This document shows positions 10,572-19,184 of a stretch of 64,000 bases of DNA, in pieces. The translations under genes and the position numbers were made by a program. Below the pieces are notes generated by a model. The model saw nothing but the letters and a program-made list of their open reading frames with translations. It searched no databases and had not been told where the DNA came from. The stretch covers positions 2,418,001 to 2,482,000 of the forward strand of contig CM073194.1 in NCBI GenBank assembly GCA_037042915.1. The letters are read 5' to 3'. Every line of letters begins with the position of its first letter. Position 1 is the first letter of the stretch. The DNA comes from Auricularia sp. M13. Lineage: Eukaryota > Basidiomycota > Agaricomycetes > Auriculariales > Auriculariaceae.

Positions 10572-10736
10572 AGTTCTTTTGGAATTGGATCTATTTGGCA
10601 ACTCACGACTCGAGTATTCCGAACCAGTTCGCATTAAGAAACTCTTCCGCAAGTTACCCTGCTTTCCGCGTTTGGTAACTTACATTTTTTGAGTTCAACT
10701 ACATTTCTATTTCCATATCATTACTAACCTACTATC

Positions 10737-10850
10737 ATGTCCAGCTCTAGGTCTGATCAACCCAAGAGACGGACTGTTGAAGGCGGAGTGCAGTTGCGCC
10801 AGGGAGAACTCACGCCGGCAGTCACCCTCTTACTATGTCGCCCGGCTTGA
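10737..10850 (+). pseudogene. Start of an unknown gene broken by satellite-family sequence
   Basis: The 37-codon frame begins MSSSRSDQPKRRTVEGGVQL and runs on as RQGELTPAV into TLLLCRPA before a stop. The last codons lie in sequence (from about 10824) that belongs to the satellite family, since the same bases recur near 16887. The simplest reading is that a gene behind the TGACTC/TATA promoter was cut by an insertion or rearrangement. The original product is not recognisable. Confidence 0.4.
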
Positions 10851-11775
10851 TACCATCAATCCCGTTTGCTTCCTGAGCGCCATCTACTGCACTTACCATC
10901 AAAATCCCGTGCCGGAGGCCTTCCCTCCGGAGGCAGGATATCGATCTTCTCGTCCCGTGACTTCAGGGGCAGAACTGAGCGCTGCACGGAGGTCCATCGT
11001 TTGGACTTACCATCACGGCAGGCTGATGGGAAGCTTCCCATCAGTGCCCCTTCCCATCAGCTGCACTTCCCGTCGCCGTTTGCGACCCCGGCTGGGCCCG
11101 GATACCCGGACACCCATATATGTCCGGGGAGCTCTCGCCGAGGTCTACGCGATGGTACCCTTCACAAAGCTGTGCGCTGTCATGGCAACGAACAATTTCC
11201 GCCGATGCGACAAAATCCGAAATGGGCGACCGCAGACCCTGCCGAGGTCACCTTCCGGAGCCTTCCCTGCGCGTCGGACGTCGATCCGATGGACGGTGTC
11301 AGAATACGAACTCTGCCGATCGAGTTTTGACTGCGCTGCGCAGTGCCGAAGGCGGAACATGAGACTCGTGGGACCAAGTCGGAGACATCCACATATGACC
11401 TGAGAGCTGCCGACCGTGGCGATCCGATGCAAACGATGCCTGGGATCTGCAGGGACTGTGTCCGGATCCGATCGCACTCTGCTGCAGGATCTGCACATGC
11501 CGAAGCGAGTCTCGCTTCGTCCCTGGCGCTCGTCGAGGCCTGAAACTTCTCTGCGCACCATGTCGGGACACTGGGGGCTCAAATCCAGGGGAAAAGACAC
11601 AAAATCGCAGAATCAGAAGACCGCCGACGCTGTCGGACTGGCCTCGATTTGGGGTTTGGGGGCGCTGGGATCGGGAGCTCGTCGGAACCCCGGATATCCT
11701 AAGGATGTGGTTTCCGGGGCAAACCCCCCACACTTGCGGTACCCCCATTCTTTGGGGCCCCCACCTGTGAGATGT
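10824..11775 (+). mobile_element. Diverged, left-truncated copy of the array element with its right terminal segment
   Basis: This copy runs in the same orientation as the array. It begins with CTTACTATGTCGCCCGGC (shared with the segment near 16890), continues through unit landmarks such as ACACCCATATAT, CGATGGTACCC and CCGCAGACCCTGCCGAGG, and reaches CTCGATTTGGGGTTTGGG near 11643. It then runs into a terminal segment (11680-11775) absent from interior array units. That segment contains TTTCCGGGGCAAACCCCC (11711-11728), the exact reverse complement of 16552-16569 at the array's left flank, followed by GGTACCC and GGGGCCC boxes. In place of the array's 11 bp iterons it carries CTTCCCATCAG-like motifs. 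Several indels separate it from array units. Confidence 0.75.
11023..11044. repeat. Perfect 22 bp palindrome in the diverged element copy
   Basis: The 11 bp arms (CTGATGGGAAG and its complement) abut with no spacer around a central AAGCTT. Each arm contains CCATCA, the core of the iterons in the array units. A further CTTCCCATCAG lies just downstream, so the palindrome is an inverted pair of the diverged iteron. Confidence 0.85.
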
Positions 11776-11850
11776 ACCATTGAGTGAGTGGGCGGCCTTG
11801 TGGCTATGGATGATCATAAGTTCGGCATGTCGGCAGATGGATTGAGCACG

Positions 11851-11932
11851 CCAGTGCCCGTGCCGGTGCAAGTGCCAGTGCCGGTGCAAGTGCAAGTGCA
11901 AGTGCCGGTGGGCCGGTGCAAGTGCAAGTGCC
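11851..11932 (+). repeat. Hexanucleotide repeat (GTGCCG/GTGCAA)
   Basis: About 13 tandem hexamers alternate between GTGCCG, GTGCAA and GTGCCC types. In one plus-strand frame after the ATG at 11806 they read as alternating Val-Pro and Val-Gln, then an interrupted second block. A short TCTCTC run follows near 11950. The open frame from 11806 ends at 12141 and has no recognisable domain, so a real product is doubtful. Confidence 0.7.
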
Positions 11933-12575
11933 GCTTCCCGGCTTTGCCCGTCTCTCTCTCTCTCTCCATCTCTTGTGCTTCTGTCGCCGCACTCGTCTAC
12001 CGTGCGCATCCCGTGCTCGCGTTCTTACGCTCGAGTCTATCCACCCCGAGTGGGCCCGAGTCCAGGTGCATCGCGGGATCTCCGTGGCCCAGTTTCGACG
12101 CCGCTGCCCACGCTCCCGCCAAGGCGGCGCCGGCAGATTGACATCATAAGCTCGACTGCCCGCGTCGCGCGTCAATCCCCGACGCAGGCTCCACGCCGTC
12201 AACGCGGTCCTATCGTCGGTGCGGGTGCAGGCTGCGCGTCTCGGCCGTCCCACCCCTCAATCGACTCCCGCGCGTCATCCCCGACGACCCCGTCATCCAA
12301 TTAGCAGTGGTCAGTCACCAGCGCTTTGAACGACGCTCTGTGTGCTGTGAGTCGCTCCCCGACGTCCTGCACACGTGGATCTGCTTCCCGCGACCGGCGC
12401 TCATTTGGTGAGTTGCGTCGACTATCTCGCGCATGCTGGGACTCACCGTGCGTTGCAGCCTCGCGCACATCGTCACTGTCTGATCCGGGGGCCACGCTGC
12501 GCCTCGGCGTCGTCAACACCAGCTCCTGGATGCGCTTGCCTGTGTCGTAGCTCTCCAGTGGTATATTTTCGTCCG

Positions 12576-12821
12576 GTGAGTCGTCCGCGCGTTTCCTTGG
12601 TGGCTGGCGCTTACCTTGCATTGCAGTACCGCGCGCTTCAGCCTGAGCGCCCCGTGCAACTTCGCCCGTCGTCATCAACCCCATTGCACGCGCTGGACCA
12701 AGACGACGGCATCAGGTGAGTCGCGCGTTTGTATTTTCGTTGGCTGGCGCTTACCATTGCAGCGCAACTCCATGCCCGTCGTCATCAACCCCATTGCACG
12801 GGCTGGAAACAAGACGACGGC
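12576..12821 (+). repeat. Tandemly duplicated exon-intron module
   Basis: Two intron-like segments (12576-12626 and 12716-12762) are close relatives: both begin GTGAGTCG, contain GGCTGGCGCTTACC and end CATTGCAG or ATTGCAG. The following exon-like segments share CGTCGTCATCAACCCCATTG at about 12667 and 12778. The second copy has one extra base in GGAAACAAG versus GGACCAAG. Confidence 0.75.
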
Positions 12822-13984
12822 GGTAATGCACGACGCTCGTCGGCAACGCTGCTGTCGACGGATGCTGCTTGCTGGGTGAGTAGTGGTTCGCTGCTCGCTG
12901 CCCGTTGTCGTTGCTCACCGTCAATAGTCTCACGCGGTGTCGCACCCGCCGCCTCCTCGTTCCCACGGCCAGCTGTCTACTCACAGTCTCCGGCATCCTC
13001 ACCACAGACGCCTGACACCTGGAACGCACCCCATCTCCAGCGTCTGCACGTCGTGCATCGAGTGTGCGGGACGCAGAGTCGGGAGCGCGCGGTGGTGGCT
13101 GTCGCGCCGTGCTCGACGACGCACGTGACGTTCCTACGAGCAACGGCTGCGCGGCGCAGCGCTGCAGCGCGTCCTCAACGTCCTGCGGCATTCCCTCGGC
13201 GTTTGGCGCGCGGAGAAGGCGTGCAGGACGCGCGGGGCGGTCAAAGCCATCGGCTTCCCGCTGCCAGTCACTGTTCGAATCCCTGCGACCGTCTCATTCA
13301 TCTGCTGACCGCTGCACGTGGTTAGTTGCATCTCCAACTCTTCACTGCGCTCGCCGCTGACCTTCCGTCGCGCACGCTTCCTCCATCGCCGTCTTCTCGG
13401 AGCGCATGACTACGTGCTTCTTGCTGACGCTCGACGTCAACAGCGCCATGGGCCTCATGTTCACCGAATGTCATACATTCGACGTGACTGTAGAACATGT
13501 TAAGTCCAAGCTCTCACGGTCCGAACATCCATACAATGACGCAGCTGCTGCAGTGAGTACTTATTCTCACCCTGCATTCACACATCTAGCATACAAACTC
13601 ATACCACAAAGAAAAATGAGCGCTACAAAAACCAGTTTATACATTGCAGCAGTGTGAATGATGACTGGTCTGTCCGCAACAACACCGAGGTTCATAATCA
13701 CCAGGGCGGGAGGCGTGCTGCGGTGGATCGCGAGCCGTAATGGCAGCACAGTGGCGATTGCGACGCATTCGTGCCGCGTATGGCTAGCGAGTAGCTAGGT
13801 TGGACGCACAGCAGCCCCGACCATCGGCGGGGAGGGCCAGGCTGAGCACGACGCAGCGGCGATACTGAACCATCACCGGGCAACTGCGCGCGGCACTACC
13901 GAGCTGTCGCAGAGGACATCTGATACCCGCGTGCGGGGTGCTCACTATTCGGCAGTGTGCTGCAGCCATGAGAACACGACTGGG

Positions 13985-14218
13985 TCGTCTTGCCGCGTGA
14001 CATCTCGTCTGGCACACTGTGCGGCCGCGGACTGTCGGACTCGAGTATCCGCGGCCGACGCCAACCGCGCTGAACCGTGCTGAGGCGTCGGCGCCGCAGC
14101 GTCGTCCTGCCACACGGCATTGCGTCGGGTACGCTGCGCGGCCGTAGGGCGTCGGACTAGAGTATCCGCTAGATGTTCTTGGCTGGCGCCGACCACACTG
14201 AGGGCTCAGCGCCGCAGC
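13985..14218. repeat. Diverged 117 bp tandem pair
   Basis: CGGACTCGAGTATCCGC at 14036 recurs as CGGACTAGAGTATCCGC at 14153, a 117 bp offset. The flanks match on both sides (GCGGCCG upstream, GGCGCCG..CAGCGCCGCAGC downstream). A third, weaker copy may lie upstream around 13930. Confidence 0.65.
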
Positions 14219-14699
14219 CAGCCAGCGGCAGGATGTTCAGTACGCTCAGCAAGCGCGTGCAGGGGTTCGCGCATTTCTACCCGACCGTCTCGATGTGCGT
14301 GAGCATGGACTTACATTAGCGCGTGCAAGCAAAGGCGATGCGGCCGATGTTCGGCCGGCCGGCCGAAAAATTGTGGCGGAGCCCAGTGGACTTGAGCCGG
14401 AGCGGGGTTGGAAACGGACTTCAGTCTCTTTTCCTTTCCTCCACCACCCGCGCCACACCGTGCTCATCATCGGCCTCGACGGCAAGGCCATCTTGGTCTG
14501 CCTCAGTCAAGAATCCGCGCAGCGGCTACTCAGGTAAGTACCCCCATCCATATGTGCTGGTTGTTGCTCACTGACTACCACCAACAGCCGTGGTATGCCC
14601 GCTCCTGGGACTCATTTTTTTTTTCACAGACGCTGGCGTGCATCTCCGCGTCGTAGCGTCCACATCGTCCGCCGCTTTCACGATCGTGACCGGCGGACA

Positions 14700-16440
14700 C
14701 TGAGACTCGTGGGCCGCACGCTTTGACGATTGTCACCGTGCGGCGCCGGGTTTCAGGTGGACGTGACAGCGAAGGAATGCCCGTCAGCGACGCTGGCGTG
14801 GTGCTGTCCGTCGCTGATGTTGCCGCGCGAAAATTGATAGCTGTTACCCTGCCCGTCGCCGTGCTATGTAGTACCGTAGTTACATGTCCGTTCTGCAATG
14901 GTGCCACCCTGGTCGTGGTTCTCCCAACTGGTCGCTTATCCCGTATATGTTGCTGCTATGCTGTGAAGAGGTGTGCATCATTTACCATGAGACCATGGCA
15001 GATCCTTATGCTCGGATTACAGATGACAGATGAGGACTCAGAGCTATTTCGGAGAGTCTCCAGGCTAGTGAAAAGCTGTGATGTATCGAATGGTGAGTGC
15101 TAAGTTACTATCTGTAACGCACCGGATATTTACTATGCACCAGATGGAATTCGGTGAACTTGGTGTACGGCACGGTGTCACCGTTGTGATGAATAAGGAA
15201 GGCTCAGACGTGGCTGCACCAATGTCTGCGATGGACATGCACATGCTGTGTTCATTGTCTGCATGGACGCCGACACGCCGCATTTGCTGGGATCGGGATT
15301 GACATGGTTTCCAGCTCCGCTCTCCGCCGCCTTCCAATTGACCGACGAAACGGTCTGACTCGGTGCCTTTCCTGTGGACGCCGACTTGCTCTCACTGCAT
15401 GATTCGCCCGCCGCCGTTAGTAGCATGGTGCCCGGTTATCCCAGGAGCGCCGTCTATGGCTCATGACGCGACCACGGGCTCTGCAACACCCGCACCGGCC
15501 TTCACGACACAGGATGTGGCAAATCCCTCCGCCAACTCAATGCTTTGCTTGCTCTTTGCACACTCGGTGCATGATGCCTCAATGCATCTGTCGTCATTGC
15601 GCTCCATGCCAAGCATGTCCCGACCTATCGCGCACCTCGATGGTGCTACGACTATGTTGCTGCGGCCGGTCCTCATTGTTGTGACTGCTCGCTGTTTCCG
15701 TCGCTCGACAAAAACCCGTTTCACCTGGCTTCATTATGCACCTTGGCCCATTCTGATGCTGCCTGTACCTCGGCTGTGGCTAATCATTTTCTGAACATGT
15801 CTGCACCTCGTTTTCGTCGCAATCCCGGCCCGTCGCGCGTTGCGCTCAAACTCCCGCCCACACGCCTGTGACGCTGCTCCCTGTCTGGGTGGTCGCCCAG
15901 CTCCTAGGGCTCAGCGTCGTCCCCTTGTCTGGCTCGCATGACCGCTCTACCCGCCGACCGCGGTTCGCGCTAACCGATGTATTATGGTTCTACAAGACGG
16001 CCGCACGCTCAGCAGAGCAAGAACGGACTGACCGCCCCCGCTGCTTCTTGTCTTCACCGTTCCGCGCTTATTTCGACGTCAATTTGTACCCGCCACCCGC
16101 GCACGCGGCCTACCTGAAAACAAAAAAAAATCGACGCTCAGTCGATCGGCCCAATCGTCGACCCAGTTCGAGTTGTTGCGATTGGACTGCGAGGCAATTG
16201 TAGGCGCAGCAAGACTTCTTGATTAAGCCGCCTTCCCAACGAGAGCGCGGAATGATCGATTCAGCATTACGGAGCTCACGGTGTAATAGATGCTTCACAT
16301 TTGCATGTAAGATGGACTTCAAAGGTTTTCAGTAGGCTTTGCTGGCGGGCAGGGTAGCTTAATGGTTTTTGGCGGCCTTTACATAGGACGGCCTCGTTAA
16401 GTGTCTCAGTGCGTAAGTGATGGGGCCTCACGCTCGTGTG
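14700..16440. other. Accessory stretch without a recognisable gene
   Basis: Several frames of 70-145 codons are open on either strand, but none shows a known domain. One plus frame near 15540-15640 is cysteine-rich (for example CICRHCAPCQACP), a zinc-cluster-like pattern of low specificity. An A9 run lies near 16121-16129. I make no functional call. Confidence 0.4.
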
Positions 16441-16450
16441 TTGCACGAAT

Positions 16451-16600
16451 CTGGGGCCCCCCAAGTACTTGGTACCCCTTGTACTTGGGGCCCTCAGTTT
16501 TGGGTACCCTCACACGTGGGGCCCCAGTCTGAAGGGGCCACCGGATGGTGAGGGGGTTTGCCCCGGAAAGTGGTGCCTTAGGCTACATCCGGAACCCTGC
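16451..16600 (+). mobile_element. Left terminal segment of the element that founds the satellite array
   Basis: The segment is built from alternating GGGGCCC and GGTACCC boxes separated by ACTTGG/CACACGT-type spacers, then GGGGGTTTGCCCCGGAAA (16552-16569) and CCTTAGGCTACATCCGG. In inverted orientation, the same order (GTGGGG-CCCC, GGTACC, the 18 bp block, CCTTAGG, ATCCGG) forms the right end of the diverged copy at 11680-11775. These are therefore likely terminal inverted repeats, about 95 bp over the matched part. The segment passes directly into unit sequence (CCGATCGCCTGTGCTTGGCTGG) at about 16600 and is not seen at any later unit junction. The outermost end and target-site duplication could not be fixed. 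Confidence 0.65.
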
Positions 16601-16886
16601 CGATCGCCTGTGCTTGGCTGGCAGGAGGCAAATGGACTCTGCATATAGTCCGAGCATCCTCGACGTTTGGCCGGGCGAAAGGAAGTCCCACTCGACTGGG
16701 GTTGAATACGTTCTTCCGACTTGGTTTCGTCAGCTAAGCCGATTGGAAGCACGCCCGTCTTTCTCGGCGATCGTGATGCCGCATGTCTGATCTGCGACGA
16801 GGAAAATTCCAGCTCCCCGGAACAGTTTCAACCGTGCGAATCGGTGCACCGGTCGTGACGCTGCGAGTCGGCCGACGTCCCAGAAC

Positions 16887-16988
16887 ATCTTACTATGTCG
16901 CCCGGCTTGATACCATCAATCCCGTTTGCTTTCCTGAGCGCCATCTACTGCACTTACCATCAAAATCCCGTGCCGGAGGCCGTCCCTA
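16887..16988 (+). repeat. Extra segment in the first unit, shared with the diverged copy at 10.8 kb
   Basis: About 100 bp between CCCAGAACAT and ATTAATATGTCGCCCGG are present in unit 1 and at about 10826-10925, but missing from every later unit. The segment starts TACTATGTCGCCCGGCTTG and is followed by TTAATATGTCGCCCGGATC, so it is bounded by direct repeats TA(C/A)TATGTCGCCCGG. Deletion between such repeats would produce the later unit form. Confidence 0.8.
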
Positions 16989-18562
16989 TTAATATGTCGC
17001 CCGGATCTCATGGTATGAGATCCAAAAGGTTCCTGCGCCACGGAAACGAGGAAGGGAGGCTTGGCGCCGACTCGCAGAATTATGTTGGGCCCGGCAGTTC
17101 GATTGAGGGTTGGTGCCGGAATTTTGCGAGCCCCACGGCACTCTGCGTGCAAAGCGCCTTTTGGCCTTGTCCATCACTTGCCCATCATTTGTCCATCACT
17201 TGTCCGCGATTTGTCCATCATTTGTCCGACAAGAGACCGTCAAGAGCTTCCAGGGACTCCAAATGAGAGCAGACACCCCGACAGCCATATATCTCCGGAA
17301 GGCTGACGATCGTGGCTACGCGATGGTGTCGCTACCTCGGCCGTCCGTTGCCAAAGCAACCCGGAATACCTGCCGATGTCACGAAACCCGGACAAGGAGC
17401 CGTATCTCCGCGAGGGGAGCAGCTAAACTCGCGGGACGACGAGCGAACGCATTCTGGACGAGAGCCCAACAAATCCCCGACAAATGATGGACAAATGATG
17501 GACAAGGCGTCGACAAGGAGCCGTATCTCGACGAGGAGTGCAGCCGAAACCGCGGGACGAAGACCAAACACGTTCCAGACGTGAGCCCGACCGATTGCCA
17601 ACAAATGATGGACAAATGATGGACGAGGGACCGACAAGAGCCAATTGCGACCCCAGTTGGACCCCGATCTCCGGACACCCATATATCTCCGGGGAGCTTT
17701 CGCCGAGGTCTACGCGATGGTACCCTTCGCGAGGCTGTGCGCCGTCATGGCAACGCGCAATTTCCGCCGACGCGACAAAATCCGAAATGGGCGACCGCAG
17801 ACCCTGCCGAGGTTACCTTCCGGAGTCTTCCCGGCGTGCTGGACGACCATCCGATGGCCGGCGCCAAAATACGAACCCTGCCGATCGAGTTTTGACTGCG
17901 CTGTGAAGTGCGAAGGCAGCTCGTGAGACTTGTGGGACCGAGTCAGAGACATCCATATATGACCTGAGAGCTGCCGAAGACGCCGATCCGATGCACAGGA
18001 AGCCTTGGATCTGCAGGGACCGTGTCCAGACCTGATCGCACTCTGCCGCAGGATTTGCAGATGCCGAACTGGGTCTCGCTTTGTCCCTGGCGCTCGTCGA
18101 GGCCTGAAACTTCTCTGCGCACCATGTCGGGACACTGGGGGCTCATATCCAGGGGAAAAGGCACAAAATTGCAGAATCCGAAGCCCGCCGACGCTGTCGG
18201 ACTGGCCTCGATTTGGGGGTTTGGGGTGCGCGGCTCAGGGAGCCTGTCGGTCTGCCCACCGATCGGCTGTGTTTGGCTGGCAGAAGGCAAAAGGACTCTG
18301 CCGATAGTCCGATCGTCCTCGACCTTTGGCCAGGAGAAAGGAAGTCACACTCAACCGGGGCTGAATACGTTCTTCCGACTTGGTCTCGTCAGCTAAGCCG
18401 ATTGGAAGCGTGCCCGTCTTTCTCGGCGATCGTGATGCCGCATGTCTGATCTGCGACGAGAAAAATTCCAGCTCCCCGGAACAGTTTCAACCGTGCGAAT
18501 CGGTGCACCGGTCGCGCCGCTGCGAGTGGGCCGAGGTCCCGGAAGATATTAATATGTCGCCC

Positions 18563-18583
18563 GGATCTCATGGTATGAGATCC
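18563..18583. repeat. 21 bp inverted repeat present once per unit (unit 2 shown)
   Basis: Perfect 9 bp arms GGATCTCAT and ATGAGATCC flank a GGT spacer, 12 bases after each unit anchor. It is intact in all units inspected; units 6 and 17 lose one A just after it. It could be a protein-binding dyad or a DNA hairpin. Confidence 0.9.
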
Positions 18584-18725
18584 AAAAGGTTCCTGCGCCA
18601 CGGAAACGAGGAAGGGGGCTTGGCGCTGACTCGCAAAATTATGTTGGGCCCGGCAGTTCGATTGAGGGTTGGTGCCGGAATTTTGCGAGCCCCACGGCAC
18701 TCTGCGTGCAAAGCGCGTTTTGGCC

Positions 18726-18791
18726 TTGTCCATCACTTGCCCATCATTTGTCCATCACTTGTCCGTGATTTGTCCATCATTTGTCCGACAA
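18726..18791 (+). repeat. Six tandem 11 bp iterons, one block per unit (unit 2 shown)
   Basis: Exact 11 bp spacing: TTGTCCATCAC, TTGCCCATCAT, TTGTCCATCAC, TTGTCCGTGAT, TTGTCCATCAT, TTGTCCGACAA. The same block recurs in each unit about 175 bp after the anchor. An 11 bp period puts each copy on nearly the same face of the helix, a layout typical of cooperative protein-binding arrays. Confidence 0.92.
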
Positions 18792-19037
18792 GAGACCGTC
18801 AAGAGCTTCCAGGGACTCCAAATGAGAGCAGACACCCCGACACCCATATATCTCCGGAAGGCTGACGATCGTGGCTACGCGATGGTGTCGCTACCTCGGC
18901 CGTCCGTTGCCAAAGCAACCCGGAATACCTGCCGATGTCACGAAACCCGGACAAGGAGCCGTATCTCCGCGAGGGGAGCAGCTAAACTCGCGGGACGACG
19001 AGCGAACGCATTCTGGACGAGAGCCCAACAAATCCCC

Positions 19038-19065
19038 GACAAATGATGGACAAATGATGGACAAG
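19038..19065 (-). repeat. Inverted iteron block 1 (unit 2 shown)
   Basis: On the minus strand this reads CCTTGTCCATCATTTGTCC and on as ATCATTTGTC, about 2.5 copies of the same 11 bp iteron found at 18726-18791, but in opposite orientation about 250 bp away. Pairing between the blocks could form a large stem-loop or cruciform. Confidence 0.88.
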
Positions 19066-19160
19066 GCGTCGACAAGGAGCCGTATCTCGACAAGGAGTGC
19101 AGCTGAAACCGCGGGACGAAGTGCAAACACATTCCACACCTGAAGGCCGACCGATCACCA

Positions 19161-19184
19161 ACAAATGATGGACAAATGATGGAC
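19161..19184 (-). repeat. Inverted iteron block 2 (unit 2 shown)
   Basis: This second minus-oriented block of about two iterons (ACAAATGATGGACAAATGAT on the plus strand) ends the second half of the 121 bp duplication. Each unit thus holds six forward and about four to five reverse iterons. Confidence 0.88.

Larger units (their letters stand above)
12408..14587 (+). other. Region with five intron-like segments; unrecognised or decayed multi-exon gene
   Basis: Plus-strand segments 12408-12458, 12576-12626, 12716-12762, 12876-12927 and 14534-14587 each run from GTGAGT or GTAAGT to CAG or TAG and are 47-54 nt long, the size of introns in the P5A genes. Splicing the first three gives Ser/Pro-rich translations, but a one-base difference between duplicated exons (near 12805) breaks the frame, and I could not assemble one continuous protein. 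No domain was recognised. This may be a decayed gene or a degenerate transposable-element reading frame. Confidence 0.35.

Noticed and set aside
15540-15640. Cysteine-rich frame as a zinc-finger transposase fragment
   Set aside because: The Cys pattern is irregular, the frame is short and no flanking transposase motif was found.
14897-15770. Possible ancient duplication between about 14897-15014 and 15640-15770
   Set aside because: Only scattered short matches (such as CCTTATGCT/CTGATGCT contexts); not better than chance by eye.
16351-16385. TAGCTTAATGG as a tRNA A-box
   Set aside because: No B-box, anticodon arm or acceptor stem can be found at suitable spacing.
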